Source of the DNA: an uncultured Spartobacteria bacterium
Lineage (GTDB): Bacteria; Verrucomicrobiota; Verrucomicrobiia; Chthoniobacterales; JAATET01
Length of the DNA: 64,000 nt
Reading direction: 5' to 3'
NCBI GenBank assembly: GCA_938011325.1
Contig: CALLUD010000006.1
Span: forward strand, 1-64,000
Both the position numbers and the translations under genes were made by a program. Below the pieces are notes generated by a model that was not told where the DNA came from, searched no databases, and saw nothing but the letters and a program-made list of their open reading frames with translations. Of this stretch, positions 8,968 to 15,509 are shown piece after piece (positions within the stretch are counted from its first letter, which is position 1; every line of letters begins with the position of its first letter).

Positions 8968-9930
8968 ATGAAAGCAATCCGAGTCACCAACTTCGGCGAT
9001 CCCGATGTCCTTCAACTCGCCAGCGCCGAAGACCCCGTTCCGGGTCCGGGCCAGGTCGTCGTGCGGCTGGGCGCGGCCGGCGTGAATCCGGTCGAGACCT
9101 ACATTCGCTCAGGAAACTACGCGAAGCTTCCATCGCTCCCCTACACGCCGGGTCATGACGGTGCGGGGACAATCGAGGCCGTCGGGGAAGGCGTCACGGA
9201 ATGGAAACCGGGAGATCGCGTGTGGCTCTTCGGCTCTCTCACGGGCACCTACGCGGAAAAAGCCCTTTGCACGGTCCGCCAGGTCCGCCGGTTGCCGGAC
9301 CCCATTTCCTTTGCCCAGGGAGCCGCGCTGGGCATCCCGTATGGCACGGCTCACATCGCGCTTCATCACCGCGGAAATGCACAATCCGGTGAAACCGTGC
9401 TCGTCCACGGCGGGACCGGCGGAGTCGGCCTGGCGGCGATCCAACTCGCCCGCGCCGCCGGCTTGAATGTTCTGGCTACGGGCGGCTCGGAGGCGGGTCG
9501 CGAGCTTCTCCGGCGCGAAGGCGCTCACGCGGTTTTCGATCACCACGCGCCGGGATACGAGGAGGAGATTCGGCGGGCGACGGAAGGCAAAGGCGTCGAT
9601 CTCATTTTGGAGATGCTGGCCAACGAGAACCTTGGCCGCGATCTCACGCTTCTCGCTCCTCGCGGACGCGTGATCGTGATCGGAAGCCGGGGACCCGTCG
9701 AAATCAATCCCCGGGAGATCATGGCGCGAATGGCCGACATCCGTGGCGTGATGCTGCTGGCGGCGCCGGAGGCCGTTCTGGAGGAGGCTTGCAAGGCGTT
9801 GGAGGCGGGCATGGAAAACGGCGCGGTGCGTCCCGTCATCGCTCGGGAAATTCCCCTTGCCGACGCCCCTACCGCACACCGCGAGGTGATGGCGCCGGGC
9901 GCGGGAGGAAAAATCGTTCTCGTTCCCTGA
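8968..9930 (+). CDS. NADPH:quinone reductase (zeta-crystallin-type MDR)
   Basis: A 320-residue medium-chain dehydrogenase/reductase of the zinc-free quinone-oxidoreductase group. The N-terminal GroES-like domain (about 1-115) has GVNPVETYIRSG and PGHDGAG. The Rossmann domain carries HGGTGGVG (147-154) for NADPH binding. The catalytic and structural zinc cysteines of alcohol dehydrogenases are absent. It should reduce quinones or alpha,beta-unsaturated carbonyls by hydride transfer in the cytoplasm. ATG 8968 is chosen because MKAIRV is the usual family start; an upstream extension to 8890 adds unrelated residues. It stands alone between two divergent or independent units. Confidence 0.85.
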   Translation: MKAIRVTNFGDPDVLQLASAEDPVPGPGQVVVRLGAAGVNPVETYIRSGNYAKLPSLPYTPGHDGAGTIEAVGEGVTEWKPGDRVWLFGSLTGTYAEKALCTVRQVRRLPDPISFAQGAALGIPYGTAHIALHHRGNAQSGETVLVHGGTGGVGLAAIQLARAAGLNVLATGGSEAGRELLRREGAHAVFDHHAPGYEEEIRRATEGKGVDLILEMLANENLGRDLTLLAPRGRVIVIGSRGPVEINPREIMARMADIRGVMLLAAPEAVLEEACKALEAGMENGAVRPVIAREIPLADAPTAHREVMAPGAGGKIVLVP

Positions 9931-9969
9931 GCGAGGCAGATGGCTCTTCTTTTGCGCGACGCATTTCCA

Positions 9970-9975
9970 TAGCGT
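9970..9975 (+). promoter_or_regulatory. -10-like TAGCGT seven bases before the serine hydrolase ATG
   Basis: TAGCGT fits TANNNT and lies 7 bases before ATG 9983. There is no Shine-Dalgarno. If used, the transcript would begin at or next to the start codon. Confidence 0.35.
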
Positions 9976-9982
9976 TTCCTCG

Positions 9983-11509
9983 ATGCGCCATCTCCCCCAT
10001 CTCATTCTCGCAGGCCTTGTCGCGATGGCCGCGGCCGGCACTGCCGCTCCATCGAAGGAACAGGTCGAAGCCGCCGCGCGCGATCTCCTGGAAAATGCCC
10101 GGAAGGAACTTCAAGCCACCGGCATTCCCGGCATGGCCATCACCGTCGTTTACGGTGACGAAGTCATCCTCGCGGAAGGCCTCGGCGTGCGGGAGGTCGG
10201 AAAGGACTCCGCCGTCGATGCCGACACGAGGTTTCAACTCGCTTCGCTGTCGAAGCCGATTGCGTCCACCGTCGTGGCCGCGCTCGTGGGGAAGTCCCTC
10301 GTCGAATGGGACTCGCGCATTTCCGATCTCGATCCCAAGTTCGAGATGTTCACGCCCTGGGTGACTCGCGAACTCACGATTCGCGATCTGTTCTCCCATC
10401 GCAGCGGACTTCCCGACCACGCCGGCGATCTCCTCGAGGACCTCGGGTATTCGCGGGAGGAAATCCTTCACCGGCTGCGCTTCCAGCCGCCGAGTTCGAG
10501 TTTCCGCAGCGGCTATGCCTACACGAATTTCGGACTCACCGAAGGTGCCGTCGCAGCCGCCACCCCAACCGGGAAGGACTGGGAAACGCTCAGCGAGGAT
10601 GTTCTCTACAAACCTCTCGGAATGACGTCGACGAGCTCGCGGTTTTCGGATTTTGCGAATTCGCCCAACCACGCCGTCGGCCACCAGCAGGTCGATGGCA
10701 AATGGGTTCATCGCCGGCAGCGCCAGCCCGATGCCCAGTCGCCCGCCGGCGGCGTGAGCTCGACCGCAAACGACCTCGCAAAATGGATCCAGCTTCAAAT
10801 CAATGGCGGTCGGTTCAAAGGTGAGCAAATCGTCGAAGAGGCCGCCCTCACCGAGACCCATCGTCCCGTTATCTTCACGCAAATGCGTCACGACGGCCTG
10901 CCCGCGTTCTACGGACTTGGGTGGGAAGTCCTCTACGACAACGCCGGCAGACTGCGGCTCTCGCATTCGGGCGCCTTCGACATGGGGGCCGCAACCTTCG
11001 TGGACATCATCCCATCGGAAAAGCTCGGCGTTGCGATCCTTACCAACGCGTCCCCCATCGGCGTGCCCGAGGCGTTGGGGCAGACGTTTTTCGATCAGGT
11101 ATTGGAAGGCAAGCCGACCCGCGATTGGTTCGAAACCTTCAAAAACGCCTTCGCGCAGATGGCCGCCGCCGAAAGGTCCAGCCTGCCTGCCGGGCCACCG
11201 GCCAATCCGACCCCACCCGCGCCGCTCGAAAAGTATCTCGGACGTTACGAGAATGATTTCATCGGGCCGATCGAGATTCGAAAGGACGGCGACGGCCTTG
11301 CCATTGCGATGGGTCCAAAGCCGATCGTTCTGCCCATGAGCCACTGGGACCGCGACACCTTCACCTACACGCCGGTCGGGGAAATGACGGGGGGCCGTTA
11401 TGCCATTACGTTCACTCTCGGGCTCGACGGCGCGGCACGTCAGGTCTGGGTCGAAAATCTCGATGCCACCGGTCTCGGAACGCTCCGACGGGTGAGCGAC
11501 GCTCCGTGA
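9983..11509 (+). CDS. Exported serine hydrolase, class C beta-lactamase/penicillin-binding fold, with C-terminal extension
   Basis: A 508-residue protein with a signal peptide (about 1-22) and a beta-lactamase-related domain (about 30-380). The active-site motifs are complete: SxxK as S88-L-S-K91, YxN as Y180-T-N182, and an HSG triad-like motif in LSHSGAFDMG. The C-terminal about 100 residues (EKYLGRYENDFIGPIEI) form the lipocalin-like DUF3471-type domain often attached to these enzymes. It probably acts as a periplasmic esterase or D-amino-acid peptidase rather than a resistance beta-lactamase. Its stop overlaps the GTG start of the next gene (GTGA), so the two are coupled. Confidence 0.85.
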   Translation: MRHLPHLILAGLVAMAAAGTAAPSKEQVEAAARDLLENARKELQATGIPGMAITVVYGDEVILAEGLGVREVGKDSAVDADTRFQLASLSKPIASTVVAALVGKSLVEWDSRISDLDPKFEMFTPWVTRELTIRDLFSHRSGLPDHAGDLLEDLGYSREEILHRLRFQPPSSSFRSGYAYTNFGLTEGAVAAATPTGKDWETLSEDVLYKPLGMTSTSSRFSDFANSPNHAVGHQQVDGKWVHRRQRQPDAQSPAGGVSSTANDLAKWIQLQINGGRFKGEQIVEEAALTETHRPVIFTQMRHDGLPAFYGLGWEVLYDNAGRLRLSHSGAFDMGAATFVDIIPSEKLGVAILTNASPIGVPEALGQTFFDQVLEGKPTRDWFETFKNAFAQMAAAERSSLPAGPPANPTPPAPLEKYLGRYENDFIGPIEIRKDGDGLAIAMGPKPIVLPMSHWDRDTFTYTPVGEMTGGRYAITFTLGLDGAARQVWVENLDATGLGTLRRVSDAP

Positions 11510-11973
11510 GTTCCCTGGATCGCTTTCACAAAGCACAGGCGGGCGCCTTCGAAACCGCCCTTGCCGAACTGCGCGCCGGCAGGAAGCGCAGCCACTGGAT
11601 CTGGTTCGTCTTTCCACAGCTCGCAGGACTCGGACGTTCTTCGACCGCGCAGTTCTACGCGCTCCACGACCTCGAAGAGGCGCGCGATTACCTGTGCGAT
11701 CCGGTTCTTCGCGACCGCCTGATCGCCGCCGCTTCGGCCGTGGACGATGCCCTGTCGTCCGGAACACGCCTCGTCGACCTGATGAATGGCGAGGTCGACA
11801 GTCTGAAACTCGTCTCGAGCCTCACCCTGTTTCAACGCGCCATCGAGCGTCTCGATGAACCGGGAATTTCCGACGATCTCGCCCGCCTCGCCTCGTTTTG
11901 CGAGCGAATCCTGAAGATCGCGGAGGGGCAGGGCTTTCCCCGCTGCGAGTTCACTCTCGCTCAGTGCGGGTGA
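11506..11973 (+). CDS. DUF1810 family protein
   Basis: A 155-residue cytoplasmic protein of the DUF1810 group. The family signature segments are LDRFHKAQ at the N-terminus, KRSHWIWFVFPQLAGLG (about 28-44), STAQFYALHDLEEARDYL, and a C-terminal LxLF...D pattern. The family has no firmly established biochemical role. The start is GTG 11506, overlapping the previous stop by four bases, which indicates translational coupling with the serine hydrolase. No signal peptide or membrane segment is present. Confidence 0.8.
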   Translation: MSSLDRFHKAQAGAFETALAELRAGRKRSHWIWFVFPQLAGLGRSSTAQFYALHDLEEARDYLCDPVLRDRLIAAASAVDDALSSGTRLVDLMNGEVDSLKLVSSLTLFQRAIERLDEPGISDDLARLASFCERILKIAEGQGFPRCEFTLAQCG

Positions 11974-12251
11974 GGTCCGTCGCGTGCGTCGCAGACTCCA
12001 AACACCCCGGAGCCTCGTTGGAGGTTTCCTTCGAATCCGACGGGCGGATTTCGTTCTCCCGCTTCCAGCCCGGAATCTCCGCGGCCAGCTCCTCGTCGAA
12101 CCGGGCCTCCAGACCCGTCGCATGCGCAATGATCCCGTCCATGCCCTACCGTCGCACGAAGCCCCGTTGAATCAATTCCCTCTCCGCACCCCGCACGAAT
12201 TCCGCTTGCCCTTCCCGCCACCTCACCGCATTTTCCCGCAATCGCTGCGCC

Positions 12252-12875
12252 ATGAAGCATCTGACTTCCCGTTTTCTAGTTCCGACCGCCCTGTCCGTCC
12301 TCGCGCTGGTTCTCAGCGCCTGCGAGACGACAAAGCCGGCAGGGCCTCGCAACTCGTTCACGTTTGATCCGCCGGTCCAGAAGCCGTCGAATCCGCGCAA
12401 CGTCAAACTGAAGCTCAGCACTTCGGCCCAACGGCTCTACGTCGTCGAAGGCGACAAGGTGCTCCTTGCCACGCCGGTATGCGTCGGCACCGCCTCCACC
12501 CCCACGCCGCACGGCAATTTCACCATCTACTCCAAGCAGGCGACCCGCCGTCGCATCAGCAGCCCGGGCGCCGGATATCCGATGACCTACTGGATGGAGT
12601 TCAAGCCCGCCTACGGCATCCACTGGGGCTTCGTGAAACCGTATCCGAGCACGCACGGCTGCGTGCGCACGCCGCTCAAGGCCGTGAAGAAAATCTACGA
12701 CATGATCCCCGTGGGCACGCCGATCAACATCGCCCGCACCCAGCCGTGGGATGACACCATCGGCAAGAGCCTGCCCGTTCTCGACGACAGCAAGCTACCC
12801 GATCCGCCGCTGTCCTACATGCTGAGTTCGCAGGTGTTTGCCGACGCCGCGCAGGGCAAGATGTGGAACTTCTAG
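12252..12875 (+). CDS. L,D-transpeptidase (ErfK/YkuD family) lipoprotein
   Basis: A 207-residue lipoprotein with lipobox L21-S-A-C24. The YkuD domain (about 50-165) has the catalytic motif around H124 (IHWG) and STHGCVR with H135, C137 and R139. It should catalyse 3-3 peptidoglycan cross-links or attach proteins to peptidoglycan in the periplasm. The C-terminal about 40 residues are outside the core. Its stop overlaps the stop of the convergent cupin gene by 4 bases, so the two units meet tail to tail without a spacer. The start ATG 12252 precedes a canonical signal peptide. Confidence 0.9.
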   Translation: MKHLTSRFLVPTALSVLALVLSACETTKPAGPRNSFTFDPPVQKPSNPRNVKLKLSTSAQRLYVVEGDKVLLATPVCVGTASTPTPHGNFTIYSKQATRRRISSPGAGYPMTYWMEFKPAYGIHWGFVKPYPSTHGCVRTPLKAVKKIYDMIPVGTPINIARTQPWDDTIGKSLPVLDDSKLPDPPLSYMLSSQVFADAAQGKMWNF

Positions 12876-13231
12876 TCGCTCGCGGGTGTTCCCGAGGGAT
12901 CGCGAACGCCAACAACCGTGACGACCAGAGGCCCGTTGCCGGTATTCCGGATCTCATGCACCTCTCCCGGTGCGACGAGAAACGCATGACCCGCGCCCAC
13001 CGCGTGCACTGACCCGTCGATCTCCAGCTCTCCCGTTCCGGACTCGAACAGGAAGACCTCCCACATATCCGCGTGGGCATGCCCCGGCGCCACTTCACCC
13101 GCGGGAAAGGTCGCACGGGCGATCTGCGTGATCGCCGGAACCTCACCGTTTGCGAACAGCTGCCGCTTCGAAATTCGTGGATTGTGCGAGACCGGCAGGT
13201 CGGGGAGCTGCGTGAGAATTCGTTCGATCAT
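12872..13231 (-). CDS. Single-domain cupin protein
   Basis: A 119-residue small cupin barrel. Motif 1 gives likely metal ligands H51, H53 and E58 (PGHAHADMWEVF) and motif 2 gives H92 (GEVHEIRNTG), all intact. Such proteins bind a metal and a small ligand or act as simple isomerases/dioxygenases; the substrate cannot be read here. It is monocistronic, convergent with the L,D-transpeptidase and divergent from hemL across a 209-base AT-richer gap that includes the dyad AATTTTTGGAAAAATT. Confidence 0.8.
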   Translation of the reverse strand: MIERILTQLPDLPVSHNPRISKRQLFANGEVPAITQIARATFPAGEVAPGHAHADMWEVFLFESGTGELEIDGSVHAVGAGHAFLVAPGEVHEIRNTGNGPLVVTVVGVRDPSGTPASD

Positions 13232-13402
13232 TCGCGCGACAACAAAAAATCTTCCACCCCGGAAATGATGCAGGCCGCCGCGACGAGTGCCACGACGGCC
13301 TGCTGTTCCCCCCAGAACGAGGCAAAAGGTGTCAGCTTTTTTCCGGCATGCAAGGAATTTTTGGAAAAATTTTTCGGGAACTCTGAAAACTGGAAGCGGA
13401 CC

Positions 13403-13430
13403 TTGCCGGATCGCCTCCCCGGCATATAGG
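13403..13430 (+). promoter_or_regulatory. Candidate hemL promoter
   Basis: TTGCCG (13403-13408), 16-base spacer, TATAGG (13425-13430). Transcription would start about 3-4 bases before the hemL ATG at 13441. There is no Shine-Dalgarno, so a leaderless or nearly leaderless transcript is implied. Confidence 0.4.
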
Positions 13431-13440
13431 CAACGTATCC

Positions 13441-14715
13441 ATGGCCTCCCGGTCCCACCACCTCTTTAACGCCGCGAAGGAACGCATCCCCGGCGGGGTG
13501 AACTCCCCCGTTCGCGCCTTCCGCTCGGTGGGTGGCGAGCCCTTCTTCGTGGACCATGCGCAAGGGTGCCGGATTCGCGATGTGGACGGCCGCGAACTCA
13601 TCGACTACGTCGGCACCTGGGGGCCGGCGATTCTTGGCCACGCGCCGGACGTCGTGCTCAATGCGGTAAAGGAAGCCGCCGGGCACGGGTTGAGCTTCGG
13701 GATCCCGAATCCGCTGGAAGTCGAGATGGCGAAAACGATCTGCCGCCTCGTGCCATCGATCGAGAAGGTCCGAATGGTGAACAGCGGCACGGAGGCCACG
13801 ATGAGCTGCATCCGACTCGCGCGAGGATTCACCGGCCGCGACCGAATCATCAAATTCGAAGGCTGCTACCACGGTCACGTCGATTCCCTTCTCGTCAAGG
13901 CGGGGAGCGGCGCGCTCACCCACGGTCGTCCGGACAGCGCCGGCATTCCCGCATCGCTGGCGCATCTCACGACAGCGCTCCCGTTCAACAACCTCGAAGC
14001 GGTGCGCGAGACATTTGCCCGCGAGGGCGACGAAATTGCCGCGATCATTCTCGAGCCGGTTCCCGCCAATGCCGGACTCTACCTGCCTGAGCCGGGGTAT
14101 CTCGAAGCCTTGCGCGAACTCTGCGACGCGCACGGCAGTCTGCTCATTTTCGATGAGGTCATGACCGGCTTCCGCGTCGCGCCCGGCGGATACCAGGAAA
14201 TCTGCGGCGTGCGTCCCGATCTCACCGCGCTCGGAAAGGTCATCGGAGGCGGACTTCCCGTCGGCGCGTTTGGCGGACGCGCGGAGGTCATGGACCACCT
14301 TTCACCGGACGGCGCGGTGTATCAGGCCGGAACCCTGTCGGGAAATCCCATCGCCATGGCCGCCGGCCTCGCCCAATTGCGCGAATTGGAACGACGAAAT
14401 GGATGGGCCGCTCTCGAGGCACTCGGCGCCAGGTTCGAGGAAGGGGTCCGCGCCGCGATCGCCGGGAAGCCGATCACCTTCCAGCGCATCGGCTCGATGT
14501 TCTGCCTCTATTTTACGGAGGGGCCGGTTCGCAACCTCGCGGAGGCACAGAAAAGCGATCGCGCCGCATTCAACCGCTACTTCCATCGCTGCCTGAGTGA
14601 GGGTGTTTATTTCGCCCCTTCGCAGTTCGAGGCGGGGTTCATTTCGCTCGCCCATACCGAGGACGATATCGAAACCACCCTCCGGATCGCCCGACACGCG
14701 CTCGAGAGCGGGTAG
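13441..14715 (+). CDS. hemL: Glutamate-1-semialdehyde 2,1-aminomutase
   Basis: A 424-residue PLP enzyme that converts glutamate-1-semialdehyde to 5-aminolevulinate, the C5 entry to tetrapyrrole synthesis. Family hallmarks are PGGVNSPVRAF (17-27), the NSGTEATM phosphate-binding loop (114-121), D238 in FDEVMTGFR and the Schiff-base lysine K266 in LGKVIGGGLPVGAFGG. Length and start match the family. It is monocistronic with its own promoter candidate. It shows this organism makes haem from glutamyl-tRNA rather than glycine. Confidence 0.97.
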   Translation: MASRSHHLFNAAKERIPGGVNSPVRAFRSVGGEPFFVDHAQGCRIRDVDGRELIDYVGTWGPAILGHAPDVVLNAVKEAAGHGLSFGIPNPLEVEMAKTICRLVPSIEKVRMVNSGTEATMSCIRLARGFTGRDRIIKFEGCYHGHVDSLLVKAGSGALTHGRPDSAGIPASLAHLTTALPFNNLEAVRETFAREGDEIAAIILEPVPANAGLYLPEPGYLEALRELCDAHGSLLIFDEVMTGFRVAPGGYQEICGVRPDLTALGKVIGGGLPVGAFGGRAEVMDHLSPDGAVYQAGTLSGNPIAMAAGLAQLRELERRNGWAALEALGARFEEGVRAAIAGKPITFQRIGSMFCLYFTEGPVRNLAEAQKSDRAAFNRYFHRCLSEGVYFAPSQFEAGFISLAHTEDDIETTLRIARHALESG

Positions 14716-14725
14716 AGGTTCGAGC

Positions 14726-14926
14726 TCAGTCGTCCCTCTCCTCTCCGCCCCTCCCCACCCCGGAGCGGCGCGCGGCGCGCGCCTTCTCTAGATCCTCCAT
14801 TGCCTGCCAGAGCTCCAGCCCATGCCGGACTCTCGCCTCCCACCACTCGGCCTCCACCAAAGCCCAGCCCTTCGCCCTTTCCTTCCGGAGACGGCATGTT
14901 TCGAGAAGATACAAGCCGAGCTTCAC
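14726..14926 (-). CDS. Small charged helical protein divergent from the XRE regulator
   Basis: A 66-residue open frame starting at GTG 14926. It is rich in Glu, Arg, Leu and Trp (EAEWWEARVRHGLELW), predicted mostly helical, and has no known family that I recognise. Support comes from a well-formed promoter just upstream on the same strand: TTGACA, an 18-base spacer and TAGCAA, with the GTG 8 bases beyond. Against it are the lack of a Shine-Dalgarno and of a recognisable domain. It ends 10 bases from the hemL stop (convergent). It may be a partner or target of the adjacent XRE regulator. Confidence 0.4.
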   Translation of the reverse strand: MKLGLYLLETCRLRKERAKGWALVEAEWWEARVRHGLELWQAMEDLEKARAARRSGVGRGGEERDD

Positions 14927-14933
14927 AACAAGG

Positions 14934-14965
14934 ATTGCTACAATGGCAATTGCTTTATTGTCAAT
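14934..14965. promoter_or_regulatory. Operator-like dyad overlapping the - strand promoter
   Basis: The arms ATTGCTACAAT (14934-14944) and ATTGTCAAT (14957-14965) flank a central palindrome GCAATTGC (14946-14953). The same stretch contains the - strand promoter TTGACA (14959-14964) and TAGCAA (14935-14940), 18-base spacer, for the gene ending at 14726. Its position next to an XRE regulator makes autoregulated repression plausible. Confidence 0.45.
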
Positions 14966-14975
14966 TCCCCTCCAA

Positions 14976-15004
14976 TTGCACGCCCGTCAATTTTTCCCTA
15001 CGCT
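14976..15004 (+). promoter_or_regulatory. Candidate promoter of the XRE regulator
   Basis: TTGCAC (14976-14981), 17-base spacer, TACGCT (14999-15004), nine bases before ATG 15014. This geometry predicts a leaderless message. Confidence 0.45.
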
Positions 15005-15013
15005 CACGCAGGA

Positions 15014-15463
15014 ATGAAGCACCTCTGGAAGTTCATCGAGCGGGAATTGCAGGATCGTCAATGGACCGCACGCCAGCTTTCGGACCACCTCAAACTGGAT
15101 CCCGCGCAGCTCAGCCGTTTGCGCAACGGAGCCACGCAGGACCTCTCCGCCGATTTTCTCTCCCGACTTCTCCAGCTCGCGGAAGGCTCTCCCGCGAAAA
15201 AGACCGAGCTGCTCGCCGCCTATCTTCGCGACAAACTTCAGTCCCGCGTCACCGCCGACATCGCGAGCGAATCGAGCCACCGCGTCCGTGACGACGTGTC
15301 CCCCTACATGCCAGGCGCAACCACACTTCCCGGCCTCGCCTCGCTGCCTCCGCGGGTCCGCACCGCGCTGGCGGAGCTCGTCACCGCAGCGCAGGACAAT
15401 CGCCGCTTGCAGAAATTGTTGATCGGCCTCGCGGAGTATGCGTGCGCCGACAATCCGGAATGA
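15014..15463 (+). CDS. XRE-type helix-turn-helix regulator
   Basis: A 149-residue protein with an N-terminal helix-turn-helix (about 5-58): the QWTARQLSDHLKLDPAQLSRLRNG segment is a standard XRE recognition arrangement. It is followed by a helical region (LLAAYLRDKLQSRV) and a C-terminal helix pair, with no ligand domain that I recognise. An upstream in-frame start at 14822 is rejected because it reads through the promoter/operator region. It probably regulates itself and the divergent small gene through the dyad at 14934-14965. The downstream glycosyltransferase fusion starts 46 bases later and could be co-transcribed. Confidence 0.75.
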   Translation: MKHLWKFIERELQDRQWTARQLSDHLKLDPAQLSRLRNGATQDLSADFLSRLLQLAEGSPAKKTELLAAYLRDKLQSRVTADIASESSHRVRDDVSPYMPGATTLPGLASLPPRVRTALAELVTAAQDNRRLQKLLIGLAEYACADNPE

Positions 15464-15509
15464 CAAATCCGCATTGCATCCTGTTGCAGAGCCGCTAGCG
15501 GTAAACGCC

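Noticed and set aside
11951..12253. A - strand frame (35 codons, TAG, then 63 codons in the same frame) with protein-like composition between the DUF1810 and L,D-transpeptidase genes
   Set aside because: It is interrupted by an in-frame amber codon. Its ATG overlaps the ATG of the L,D-transpeptidase on the other strand, and its end overlaps the DUF1810 gene. There is no Shine-Dalgarno. Most likely chance or a remnant.
13228..14298. 356-codon frame antisense to hemL
   Set aside because: It mirrors the coding strand of hemL in GC-rich DNA and has no recognisable domain.
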